Source: UBA7937 sp034419095 (lineage in GTDB: Bacteria > Chloroflexota > Anaerolineae > UBA7937). Taken from it: a stretch of 49,830 nucleotides of DNA. The first letter of the stretch is position 1. Every line of letters begins with the position of its first letter. The notes below the pieces were generated by a model. That model saw only the letters and a list, made by a program, of their open reading frames with translations, had not been told where the DNA came from and searched no databases. The stretch lies in the NCBI GenBank assembly GCA_034419095.1, contig DAOULQ010000196.1, forward strand, positions 1 to 49,830. The letters are read 5' to 3'. Made by a program: the position numbers and the translations under genes. Shown piece by piece: positions 17,594 to 27,300 of this stretch.

Positions 17594-18762
17594 TGCTGCA
17601 TCGGGATAAGATCATGGCCGGTCTGGAAGCCAAGCGCGACCGTTTCACCGAGTCCGAAAAGATCCGGCAGGAGGATCTGGACGTTCTGGTCCAAGCCCTC
17701 GAAGGTCTGGCGGTCTTGAGCCTGCCCGAGGTCGAATCGCGTCTGGCCGGCATCCAATGGCCTGGTGCCCGTCCCACAAGCGAGCATGAGCAATACAACG
17801 GCTTAGTCATTCCGTTCGCTGAAAGGTGGTCAAATCACCGCGAGGCCAGAGAGTGGGCACTGGAGCTACTGCAAGGTGTGCCCACGTTTGCCGTCGATGG
17901 CTCCCAGATCACACCCAGCAAGGACCTTTCCATCCCGGTAGGCGTGGTGCAGGTCGGCTGGTTTGAGAACCGCCACCAGACCCATGGAGCCTACGTCAAG
18001 GATATCGCTGTGGAGGTGTTAGCCCCCGATGAGTTGGCCGAGGAGGAAGGGGAAGAGAGCGGCTTTCCTGATTGGCGGGTCAACTGGCGGCGTTTCGAGA
18101 TGGAAGTCGAACGGCTGGTGACCCATATGCAAAGCAACTCCGAGGCTCAACCGAGGCCTCTCTGCTTCTTCGATGGCTCCCTGGTGGTGTCTTTTGTGCA
18201 GCATATCCGTCCTGAGCGGCAGCGGTTGTACGTAGATGCGGTGGTACACTTGCTAGATACCTCGGAGCAGACGGGCATGCCTCTGATCGGGTATGTGGAC
18301 ACCTCGTATGCCAACGACCTCACTATAATGCTGGCCCATCTTTCAGGCCTTAGCCTGGGCAAACGCGTGAGCGACGCGGGGTTGCTGCGGCCGCGGATGG
18401 AGTGGGGCGACCGAACGCAGGTCTACATATGTGCCCGAGACGACGAGGTGCTGGACAAGTATTACGAGCGTGTTTGCTTCGTCTACCTCAAAACCACGAG
18501 GGACAATCCGCCAGCTCGTGTCGAATTCCCCCGCTGGCTGTACGAGGCGGGCGAACACCAGCGGGTGCTGGACCTGGTGCGGGCGGAGTGTGTGGTGGGG
18601 ACTGGCTATCCCTACGCGCTGGAGACAGCCGACGCGGTAGCCGTGTTGACTATGCGGGACCGAGAGCGGTTCTATCGGTTGTTCCAGCGGTTCGCCGAAC
18701 GAGAAGGGCTTCTGCTGCGGTTTTCGCGGAAAGCAGTGAGCAAGGAAGCGCGGCGGGTATAA
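17593..18762 (+). CDS. nurA: NurA-domain 5'-3' nuclease
   Basis: A 389-residue NurA nuclease, the partner of the HerA translocase in end resection. NurA has an RNase H-like fold whose metal site starts with the DGS motif, seen as FAVDGSQITPS at about residue 100; a second acidic strand reads CFFDGSLVVSF near residue 193. The later AYALETADAV-like segment is also family-typical. It starts within the rad50 stop and is followed by the OLD gene after 31 bases. In archaea NurA forms a dimer on the HerA hexamer; here HerA lies three genes downstream in the same operon. Confidence 0.9.
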   Translation: MLHRDKIMAGLEAKRDRFTESEKIRQEDLDVLVQALEGLAVLSLPEVESRLAGIQWPGARPTSEHEQYNGLVIPFAERWSNHREAREWALELLQGVPTFAVDGSQITPSKDLSIPVGVVQVGWFENRHQTHGAYVKDIAVEVLAPDELAEEEGEESGFPDWRVNWRRFEMEVERLVTHMQSNSEAQPRPLCFFDGSLVVSFVQHIRPERQRLYVDAVVHLLDTSEQTGMPLIGYVDTSYANDLTIMLAHLSGLSLGKRVSDAGLLRPRMEWGDRTQVYICARDDEVLDKYYERVCFVYLKTTRDNPPARVEFPRWLYEAGEHQRVLDLVRAECVVGTGYPYALETADAVAVLTMRDRERFYRLFQRFAEREGLLLRFSRKAVSKEARRV

Positions 18763-18793
18763 GTCAACCGAGCGTTCAACAGGACGAGCCGCG

Positions 18794-20614
18794 ATGAGAT
18801 TAGTGAACATTGAAGCCAAGCAGTTCCGCTGTCTGAAATATGTCTCACTACCAATCCACAAGCTCACTGTTCTCATCGGCGAGAATGATTCAGGCAAGAG
18901 CTCAGTTCTTGACTTGTTGGAGATCGTTCTCAATGATCAGCGGCCAGACGAAAATGACTACTTTCGGGAGGGAGAGGGGCCACCTGCTGAGAGCATTGAA
19001 GTGATATTGACGTTCGAACTCCACGAACGAGATAAACAAGCAGCCGAACCGTTTGCCGCCAAAGATGGTAAGTTGTACCTGCGAAAGGTATTCTCAACTA
19101 TCTCAAGCGAGACCTACCATAAAGGACAGAAGTTCATAGATGATAGGTTGTATCAAGACTTTAGAAAGATGACGGCAGCGCAGTTGGATGAAGTGCTTGA
19201 GGAACTGGACATTCAGTATGAGGGCCGCGTGAACAAAGAGAGACGACTCGAACTCATCGAGAGCCACAAACAGAAAGCTCCGACAACGGAAGACTGGATC
19301 GCAGCGCAAGCTGCCCAGCTACGAGATATCTTGCCAAGGTTCGAAAGGTATAGAGCAATTGATTATCAAAGTCCTGAGTCATTGGTGCTAAAGACTCTCC
19401 AAACAGTCTATGAGTCCGTGGTCTTTGAGAGGCAAGAAGATGAACAACAGCGTCCCATTGAGGCTTTGCGAGTGTTGAAAAGACAGATTGAAGTTGAGAT
19501 CAATGAGAAAGTGAGCGAATTACTTACGTTTATTAAGCAGTACAATCCAAGAGTTTCCGGAATCAGCTTTGACCCAACCATTGACTTTTCGCGCGGGCTT
19601 AGGGCTGGTGAATTTCTCCTCAACGATGGTCGAGGGTTCCGGTACCTGTCGAAGACAGGTGATGGGACCAAACGGCGGATGTTCATGGCTACTATGGACT
19701 GGGACCGCCAGGTTCTGTCTGAGGAAGTCGCTCGAACGAGAGCTATCCTTAGAGGTTATGATGAGCCTGACGTCAATCTGCACTATGAGGCGCAGCGCAC
19801 AATGTACAAAGTCATTTCGGATATCGTCAATCAGGAAGGTTCGCGCGTTCAAGCTATTATGTGCACCCATTCCTTAACGATGATAGACCGCGCCGCGGCC
19901 ACCAGTATCAACCTTCTGAGCCTATCGGAAGATGGTTGCACGATTACCTCCTTTCTTCAAACGGATGGTGATCCTGAGATTGAGGAATTCTTGGATTTGC
20001 TGGCCACCGAACTGGGAATTACCAACACCATGATCTTCTACGAACGATGTTATGTTATCGTTGAAGGGCACACTGAAGAGAACGCTTTGCCAATATTCTA
20101 TCGCAGGCTGTACCAGCGCAGCCTGATCGAAGACGGCATCAGGGTCATTAACATTGAAGGAAAGGGTGGGAGGAAAGGTCTGCTGAAGCTACTAGGCAAA
20201 AACAGAGAGAAGATCACCTTGTCTCTGCTAGATCGGGATAGCAGGGTCAGGGGAGAGCTTGAGGATGCTGGATTCAATCGAGAGCTACTAGAGGACCAGA
20301 TTTTCTACATAGGAGACAGGGAATTTGAAGATGCTTTTACTAACGAGGTGTTGTGCACGTGCTTGTCAGATGTGTGGCCCAGAATCGACGGATCACCATG
20401 GACAACTGAGCATTTGCAGCCCCTACGAGAGAATGTAGAGAGGAAGTTCTCCGATGCGCTCCTCGGCTTAGTTTATCAAAACACAGAAACCGAGCGTGAG
20501 TGCAAGAAATCCGTATTAGGTGTCGAACTTGCAAAGCGCTGCCCTGTTCAGCAAATACCAGAACCTATTATTTGCTTGTTCGACAGAGCTCGTGAAATCG
20601 CGACAGCCACATAA
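18794..20614 (+). CDS. OLD-family ATP-dependent nuclease (AAA ATPase plus TOPRIM)
   Basis: A 606-residue protein with an SMC-like ATPase domain and a C-terminal TOPRIM nuclease domain, the class 1 OLD arrangement. Walker A is GENDSGKSS (residues 29-37). The Walker B region is degenerate around RAILRGYDEPDVNLHYEAQ, with HSLTMIDRA after it. The TOPRIM domain starts at CYVIVEGHTEEN (Glu424) and continues with LSLLDRDSR (Asp480 and Asp482). OLD proteins cut DNA and act in phage defence. By eye it is richer in A and T than the surrounding repair genes and interrupts the NurA-HerA order, which suggests later insertion into the operon. No Gabija-type helicase follows. Confidence 0.88.
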   Translation: MRLVNIEAKQFRCLKYVSLPIHKLTVLIGENDSGKSSVLDLLEIVLNDQRPDENDYFREGEGPPAESIEVILTFELHERDKQAAEPFAAKDGKLYLRKVFSTISSETYHKGQKFIDDRLYQDFRKMTAAQLDEVLEELDIQYEGRVNKERRLELIESHKQKAPTTEDWIAAQAAQLRDILPRFERYRAIDYQSPESLVLKTLQTVYESVVFERQEDEQQRPIEALRVLKRQIEVEINEKVSELLTFIKQYNPRVSGISFDPTIDFSRGLRAGEFLLNDGRGFRYLSKTGDGTKRRMFMATMDWDRQVLSEEVARTRAILRGYDEPDVNLHYEAQRTMYKVISDIVNQEGSRVQAIMCTHSLTMIDRAAATSINLLSLSEDGCTITSFLQTDGDPEIEEFLDLLATELGITNTMIFYERCYVIVEGHTEENALPIFYRRLYQRSLIEDGIRVINIEGKGGRKGLLKLLGKNREKITLSLLDRDSRVRGELEDAGFNRELLEDQIFYIGDREFEDAFTNEVLCTCLSDVWPRIDGSPWTTEHLQPLRENVERKFSDALLGLVYQNTETERECKKSVLGVELAKRCPVQQIPEPIICLFDRAREIATAT

Positions 20615-20625
20615 GGAGGGCATGC

Positions 20626-20841
20626 ATGATTCGCAAACCGGTAGTTTCGAGCAATATCCGTTCCATTGGGTACGACGACAATTCCCGAATACTGGAAATC
20701 GAGTTCCATGGCGGGGGGATCTATCAGTACTACTCTGTACCCCGGACTGTGTATGAGGGTCTTATGAGTGCACCTTCGCATGGGAAGTACTTCCATGCTA
20801 AAATCAAAAAAGTGTTTCAGTATAAAGGGATTGTTGAATGA
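20626..20841 (+). CDS. KTSC-domain protein
   Basis: A 71-residue protein that is entirely one KTSC domain: SSNIRSIGYDDNSRILEIEF, then YQYYSVP, then YEGLMSAPSHGKYFHAKI. KTSC domains occur alone or fused to nucleic-acid enzymes, and their role is not established. A strong AAGGAGGG ribosome site precedes the ATG by five bases. Its last four bases overlap the next start (ATGA), so it is translationally coupled to the HAS-barrel gene, placing it firmly inside the repair operon. It may have arrived together with the OLD gene. Confidence 0.85.
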   Translation: MIRKPVVSSNIRSIGYDDNSRILEIEFHGGGIYQYYSVPRTVYEGLMSAPSHGKYFHAKIKKVFQYKGIVE

Positions 20842-21440
20842 GCGGAATACGTCTCGGCAAAATCATCAAATCTAACTCTCACACCGACTATATCTGCCAG
20901 GTCTACGCTCCCGGCGAGGTTGGACAGCCGCCAGCCCGCGAAGACTATGCCTTCGGCACATTCGTGCGGGTTGAGCTGGGCGGGGACCGCTGGCTCGTGG
21001 GCATCATCTATGACACCATGTTGTTCAACCCGGAGTTCGGCCGGCTGGGGCCCCGCCTTTCGCCGGAGCCAGAGTTAGCTGTCTTTTCCCCCGACTACCT
21101 CAACGAAAAAGCCACCCTAGTCGGCATCGCTGCCGTGGGGATGATAGCCGCAGCCGGCAACGTCGTCCAGGGAGTGCCTTCCTTGGCGGCCAGCACGGAC
21201 GCCCTGGTCGAGCGGATGACCGATGACCAGATTCGGACTTTCCATCAAGGCCACCCCGCGGCCCAACTGGCCTACGCCCCGCTACTCCTGGGTCAAGGTT
21301 CACCGCTGGCCTTGTCCCTGCTGCAGGCAGTTGTTGCTCAACTAATGGTCCTTTTCCCCGACGAGGCAGTGTTGCTATCCGTGCTACAGGATGATCTGGC
21401 CTGGAAAGCCCAGATCGGCCCCCTAGGAGGTGCACGATGA
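20838..21440 (+). CDS. HerA-associated protein with HAS-barrel-like N-terminus
   Basis: A 200-residue protein encoded directly before HerA and overlapping it by four bases. The N-terminal ~70 residues look like a small beta barrel: IRLGKIIKSNSHTDYICQVY, then YAFGTFVRVEL, then WLVGIIYDT. This resembles the HAS barrel found at the start of HerA ATPases. The rest is mostly helical and not recognised. It probably assists HerA or the HerA-NurA complex. The assignment rests on context and a weak fold impression. Confidence 0.6.
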   Translation: MSGIRLGKIIKSNSHTDYICQVYAPGEVGQPPAREDYAFGTFVRVELGGDRWLVGIIYDTMLFNPEFGRLGPRLSPEPELAVFSPDYLNEKATLVGIAAVGMIAAAGNVVQGVPSLAASTDALVERMTDDQIRTFHQGHPAAQLAYAPLLLGQGSPLALSLLQAVVAQLMVLFPDEAVLLSVLQDDLAWKAQIGPLGGAR

Positions 21441-23146
21441 GCGACCAACATCCCATTGGCCTTACGAAGGGCCCCGGCGAGACGCCCCATGAGTTCACGT
21501 TCGTCTCCCCTGACCGCGAGCAGGCCCTCAAGGTCGGCGAGTTCATCACCTACCAGGCCGAAGTGTACGGGCAGGAGCGAGGAGTCCTTAGCCGAGTCAC
21601 CGATCGGCGGCCTCTGCGCCTCTACCCCGACGCCTTCCTGGCCGACCCCAACATCGACCCCGATGACGTGGCAGCTCTGATCGGGTATCACCAGCAAGAA
21701 CATGAACTCTTCGAACTTACCGCCACCGTTATCGGCTACTACGACGAGGAACTGGGTGATTTTATCAATCCGCGTCTGCCACCCCGTACCGGCCGTCCCA
21801 TCAATCTTGCCGGAGACGAAGCCCTGGCCCAAGTGCTGACTAAGAAACAAGTAGGTGAAGTAGGCGCAGCCTACATTGGCTCCCTGCTCACCCGCGAGAA
21901 AGACACAGTCCGCATCGCGCTCGATCTGAGGGCCATCACCAGTACTCATCTGGCCATCATCGCTAGCACCGGCGCCGGCAAGAGCTACCTCGCGGCAGTC
22001 CTCGTCGAAGAGATGATGAAACCGTTTAACCGGGCGGCTGTCCTCATAGTAGACCCCCACGGCGAATACGACACCCTGGCCGAGATGATGAATCACGAAG
22101 CGTTCGTCGAGCCGCTACCCGCTGATGCATTGCAACCGCCCTACCGTCCCGAGGTCAAGATCTTCAGGCCGGGCAACGTCAAGGTACGGGTGTCAGCACT
22201 AACCATCGGCGATCTATATTACCTACTGCCCAACCTATCCGAGCGTATGGAGTACCTGTTGCGTCGGGCGTGCCGCGACGTGCGCGAGTGGAGCAAGAAA
22301 GACAAGGGAGATCCAGAACGTTGGACGCGGGCCGAGCTACAGATTCGCTTGCGGCAGTTGGGGGAAGGAAGCGGAGAGGCGGATGACGAAGGCGACGACC
22401 GTTACGCCGGCACCGCTGATGCCCTCATCTGGCGACTGGAAAGCGTGCTGGATCACTCAGTCATTTTCGACGATTTCCAACATCTCGACCTGGCCGAACT
22501 CTTCCGCCCAGGACGCTGTTCGGTGTTGCAACTGAACGAAGTGGACGAGAGGGAGCAGCAGGTGATGGTTGCCACGCTGTTGCGCCGTCTTTTCCGGGCC
22601 CGGAGCCAGACCATCAAAAGGCAGGCAGGCGAGACGGACGAGCTATACCTCCCCTATCCAGCTTTTGTACTCATCGAGGAGGCTCATCGCTTCGCACCAG
22701 CCTCAGCCAACGTGGTCAGCACGGGCATCCTTAAGCAGGTGTTGGCCGAGGGCAGAAAATTCGGCGTGGCGGTAGGGCTCATCAGCCAGCGGCCGGGCAA
22801 ATTGGATGGCGATGTCCTCTCCCAATGCAGTACACAGTTCATTATGCGCATTGTCAATCCGGTGGATCAGGCTCGCGTGGCCGAAAGTGTAGAGACGGTG
22901 GGACGGGAGCTGCTGCGAGAACTGCCGGCCCTAACCAAGGGCCAAGCCATCGTCGCCGGTGAGGCGGTCAACACACCAGTTCTCAGTCGGGTGCGAACCC
23001 GCCACACCCGGCACGGGGCGGAGACCAAAGATGCCCCGGCCGAGTGGATGAGCCATTTTGAGCCGCAGCAGCAAGTTGCCCGGGAGCGCGAAACCGCCTT
23101 GCCGGTCCAATCCCGACGCCATGGAAAGTCGAAGATGTTCAAGTAA
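21437..23146 (+). CDS. herA: HerA-type hexameric DNA translocase
   Basis: A 569-residue FtsK/HerA-superfamily ATPase that pumps DNA and drives NurA-mediated resection. An N-terminal HAS barrel (about residues 10-90) precedes the motor. Walker A is STGAGKSYLA (about residues 176-185), with VDPHGEYD just after. Walker B is VLIEEAHRFAP near residue 413, followed by the sensor segment ISQRPGKLDGDVLSQC and the arginine-finger region. HerA is the last gene of the operon that starts with the HTH gene. The complete Mre11, Rad50, NurA and HerA set suggests a full end-resection machine; in a mobile island it may serve defence against linear phage DNA. Confidence 0.93.
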   Translation: MSDQHPIGLTKGPGETPHEFTFVSPDREQALKVGEFITYQAEVYGQERGVLSRVTDRRPLRLYPDAFLADPNIDPDDVAALIGYHQQEHELFELTATVIGYYDEELGDFINPRLPPRTGRPINLAGDEALAQVLTKKQVGEVGAAYIGSLLTREKDTVRIALDLRAITSTHLAIIASTGAGKSYLAAVLVEEMMKPFNRAAVLIVDPHGEYDTLAEMMNHEAFVEPLPADALQPPYRPEVKIFRPGNVKVRVSALTIGDLYYLLPNLSERMEYLLRRACRDVREWSKKDKGDPERWTRAELQIRLRQLGEGSGEADDEGDDRYAGTADALIWRLESVLDHSVIFDDFQHLDLAELFRPGRCSVLQLNEVDEREQQVMVATLLRRLFRARSQTIKRQAGETDELYLPYPAFVLIEEAHRFAPASANVVSTGILKQVLAEGRKFGVAVGLISQRPGKLDGDVLSQCSTQFIMRIVNPVDQARVAESVETVGRELLRELPALTKGQAIVAGEAVNTPVLSRVRTRHTRHGAETKDAPAEWMSHFEPQQQVARERETALPVQSRRHGKSKMFK

Positions 23147-23514
23147 AGGGCAAGAACGCAATGCCGATCTACCTTCTCGCCTATTCCCTGCAAAACACCG
23201 GCCAGCCGAGCATGGCCCACGCCCTCGCTCGCATCACTTGCCACTGGGGCCGGTGGCACCCATAAGTAGATTCAGAAGGCGATAAGGAAATCCCTTGCTG
23301 GTGCTAGGAATACTATCCATGTCGAGGACAACGCCGCTCAATGGGTGCTTGTCAGAAGCTTTGTGAAGAGAGTAGAGATGTTCGCCAATCATGGGATGAA
23401 GTACACCCTAGCAGACGGGCTTGGGGGAACAGACAACGGGAGCGCTGATGGTAGTGTGCCGCTCTGGATCCGCGGCGTTGCTCTACCCTTGATATCGTTG
23501 CAGCGCCTTGGTAC

Positions 23515-23698
23515 AATGGTTCCAAATCCAAGATAGCAAAAGCTTGGTGGCTTGCACCTAACCATTGAGGCTAAGGTCCAGGGTGCGACAGAGGCCTGAT
23601 ACACATGCTCTGCCACAGCGGCTCGTCTGTTGGAACTGGCAGGCGAGCCCGTTGCACCTTGATTGAAATGTGCCCAAGTCCTCGGTGTCGTAGTGGGG
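23515..23698 (+). ncRNA. Candidate structured RNA/leader element, copy B
   Basis: The second copy of the element at 12763-12952. Conserved arms are AATGGTT (23515-23521) with AACCATT (23560-23566), GGTG and CACC within it, GGCTCG (23620-23625) with CGAGCC (23644-23649), and CCTC (23680-23683) with GGGG (23695-23698). In the last stem a C-G pair of copy A becomes T-G, so pairing is kept. Sequence identity is high at and around the arms and low elsewhere. It ends about 185 bases before the BREX operon. A TTGACA at 23779-23784 follows, but its -10 box is weak. Confidence 0.5.
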
Positions 23699-23881
23699 TC
23701 GTACCGGGCAGGAAAGCTGCATGCCTTAGCGCTCATGGGGCCTGTGGGCGGTGAGCGCAGGACAACCTTGCCAGTGTCTTGACAATCCTCCTCGGGGCGT
23801 CAGCGATTGGCACCCGCTGCGTGAGCACTTTGGAAAGGGTGCAGTGCCAGAGCCTGGTGACATGCTGTACGGGAGGCGACA

Positions 23882-24379
23882 TTGAGAGAGCCCGGAGGGA
23901 TGGATACTGTCATCAGGGACATCCGAGAATTCCTCTCCATCGGCACGACTGGGTACGGCCCACTCCTCTTGCTTGTGGGACCGCAGGGCAGCGGAAAGAC
24001 AGCCCTGCTCCACAGGTTAGCCGAGCAACACGGGTATCCGTGTCGGAATCTGAGCCTGGAACTGGCCTCGGCATTGTTAGGTGAATCTCGCGCTCACCTC
24101 TCTTCCTCCGTGCCGGAAGTGCTTCAGAGACTCGTGAGTACCTTAGGCACGTGGCCACTGCTTTTGGATGACATGGAGCTCTTGTTTGCCCCATTCCTTC
24201 ACCTGGATGTCCTCCGCCTGCTGCGAGACCTGAGTCGGCTCGGGCCGCTCGTCGTCGCCTGGCCGGGAGAGTATCAGGGACAGAGACTGACGTATGCCCG
24301 GCCTGGCCATCCCGAATACCGAGAACACCGCTGCCGCGAAGCGTGGGCGGGCGTCAAGATCGTGCCACTAGGGAGGTGA
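23882..24379 (+). CDS. brxF: BREX-3 P-loop protein BrxF
   Basis: A 165-residue small P-loop ATPase. Walker A is VGPQGSGKTALL near residues 33-44 and an acidic Walker B strand reads WPLLLDDMELL. Size, fold and position at the head of a type 3 BREX operon match BrxF. The TTG at 23882 is taken as the start because GGGAGG lies five bases before it; the ATG at 23900 has no usable ribosome site spacing. Its exact task in BREX is unknown, and partnership with the large ATPase encoded four bases downstream is likely. Confidence 0.85.
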   Translation: MREPGGMDTVIRDIREFLSIGTTGYGPLLLLVGPQGSGKTALLHRLAEQHGYPCRNLSLELASALLGESRAHLSSSVPEVLQRLVSTLGTWPLLLDDMELLFAPFLHLDVLRLLRDLSRLGPLVVAWPGEYQGQRLTYARPGHPEYREHRCREAWAGVKIVPLGR

Positions 24380-24383
24380 CCCT

Positions 24384-27300
24384 ATGCGCTATAGTGATCT
24401 GGTGCAGTTTGAACCCGTCGAAGACGTAATCCAGCTCCGGCAAGCCAATGTCGCGAGCGAGGCTGGTAGCCTCGTGGCGACCTACGTCATATCAGCGCGT
24501 ATGGCCGAGGTGCTCGTGAAGGTCATCATTCCGCACCTTCGTTTCGACCGACCCTATGACCACAAGGGCTTCCTGATCGTTGGCAACTATGGAACTGGTA
24601 AGTCCCACCTCATGTCCGTTCTATCCGCTGTGGCCCAATGGCCAGAGTTGCGGGAGCAGGTACGTCATCCTGAGGTAGCCGAGGCCATGGAGCCCATCGC
24701 GGGCCGCTTTCAAGTGCTGCGGATGGAAATAGGTGCAACTCAGATGCCGCTCCGCGACATCGTGTTGAAAGAACAGCTCGAGCCATTTCTGCGGGGCCTG
24801 GGCATCGAGGTTTCCTTTCCCTCACTAGAGGAGACATCCAACACAAAGGATCCTCTTTTGGAGGCGTTGGCGGTTTTCCAAGAACGCTACCCGCAGCAGG
24901 GCTTGCTGGTTCTTGTCGATGAACTGCTTGACTATCTGCGCGGTCGCAAGGAGCAGGAGTTGATTCTGGACCTGAGCTTCCTACGAGAGGTCGGAGAGGT
25001 CTGCCGGCTCGGGCGCTTCCGCTTCATCGCAGGTGTCCAGGAGGCACTTTTCGACAGCCCGCGTTTCCAGTTCGCCGCCGACGCCGTGCGCCGCGTGCGT
25101 GACCGTTTCGAGCAGGTACGCATCACCCGGGAAGATGTGGCTTACGTTGTGGCACAGCGACTGCTGCAGAAGACTGGCGAGCAGCAGGCGAGGATTCGGA
25201 GTCACCTGCAGCACTTCACCCCCTACTACGGTCAGATGGCCGAGAGACTGGATGAATTTGTCCGCCTTTTCCCCGTGCACCCGACGTACCTGGAGGTCTT
25301 CGAACGCATCACCTTTGCGGAGCAGAGGGTCGCACTAAGAGCTATCAGCCAGACGGTTCGGGGTCTGCTAGACAAGGAAGTGCCCGCCGACGCTCCAGGG
25401 ATGATCTCCTACGACTCATACTGGCCCCTGCTGATCGGCGATCCGGCGTTCCGGACTTCGCCCGAGATCCGAGAGGTCATGCAGAAAAGCAAGGTGCTGA
25501 GTGACCGAGTTGCGCACGCCTACACCCGGCCCCAGTATCGCCCCCTAGCCGAGCGGCTGATCCGTGCCTTGAGCGTTCTCCGCCTGACCACTGCCGACAT
25601 CTACGCTCCGATTGGGGCCACGCCAGAAGAACTGCGAGACGGGCTCGCTCTTTTCGACCCCAATCTGCCGGAGCGGGACGCTGCCTTCCTGCAGGATACC
25701 GTGGAGACGACTCTGCGGGAGATCATCCGCACTGTCAGCGGGCAGTTCATCTCCGTCAACCCTGACAACGGCCAGTACTACCTGGACCTCCAGAAAGACA
25801 TTGACTACGACGCCAATATTGAGGAGCGAGCCGCAACGCTCGAGGCCGAACAGCTCAATCGCTACTACTTTGAAGCCTTGCGGGAGCTGTTGGGCAAGGA
25901 GGAAACCACGTATGTTACAGGGTACCGCATTTGGGAATATGAGGTACCCTGGCCGGAACGGCGCGTGACCCGCCCTGGCTATCTCTTCTTCGGCACACCC
26001 AGGGAGCGGTCCACGGCGCAGCCGCCTCGAGATTTCTACTTGTACCTGCTCCAACCCTTTGACACACCGAGTTTCAAAGATGAGCAGAGAGCAGATGAGG
26101 TTTTCTTCCGCCTGGCGGGGTGGGACGAAGAGTTTGAGCAGGCGTTGCGTGGGTATGCCGGCGCATGGGAAATGGGGTTGAGTTCCTCGGGGGTGTACCA
26201 ACGGACGTACCGGGACAGGGCGGAGCGTGCGAAGCAGCAAGTGATTAAGTGGCTACGCACCCATCCCGACGCTCTGGTCGTCACCCATCAAGGCGAGAGT
26301 CGTCCACTTCTTCAATGGGAGCGCCACGGCATTGGGACGGGTCCGGACGCGCCCTTCCGGGAAGTAGTGGAGGGAGTAACAACGGGGTGCTTGGTCCCCT
26401 ACTTCGATGAGACCTACCCTGAGTATCCGGCTTTCAGTGCCCTCCGCCAACCGATCACCAAGGAAAGCCGCCCCAAGATGGTGCAGGATGCGCTACGCTA
26501 TGTCGCTGGGCGGCGTACGCGGAGCGGCGCGGCTTTGCTGGATGGCCTCAAGCTGCTCGATGGTGAGCGCGTCCGGCCTGAGCATTCGCCCTACGCTCGC
26601 CAGGTCCTGGAACTGCTCGGTGGGAAGAAGCCTGGAGAGGTGGCGAACCGGGATGAATTGATCGAGCCCTGGATGGACACCGAGCGGGTACGCCTCGTCA
26701 AGATGGAACCGGAGTACCTGATAGTCGTATTGATGACTCTCGTCTACGCAGGAGAGGTGGAGATTGCCTTGCCTGGACAGAGGATTGACGCCAGCTCACT
26801 GGAGGAAGCGGGTCAAATGCCGCTGGAAGATCTGCTCAACTTCCGCCACATTGCGCGTCCCAAGGAACTGCCCCTGGGGGCCTTGGTGGCCACCTTCGAA
26901 TTGCTGGACCTCGCTCCAGGACTAATCCAGAACCCGACGACGCACGAGACGGCTGTGGAGGAACTGCAGAAGCAGGTGGCACTTGAATTGGAGCGGTTAG
27001 TGACCCTGCAAGAGCGAGTGCGCAATGGGCTATCCCTGTGGGGCGGACGAGTGGTGGAGGTAGCAGAACTAGACACGACGCGGGATCATTTGGACAGCTA
27101 CAAGGGATTCTTGGATTCTCTGCGTGCCTTCAATACGCCTGGAAAACTGCGCAACTTCCCCCATACGGGTGGCGCCGTGCGAAAGCAACAGTCCCGAAAG
27201 AAGCTGGTGCGTGATATGAGCACACTGGCCGATCAGGTAGGAGATTTTCAACCGCTGACGGCCTATCTAAGAGAGGCTGTCTCCCTCCTGCCGGACGAGC

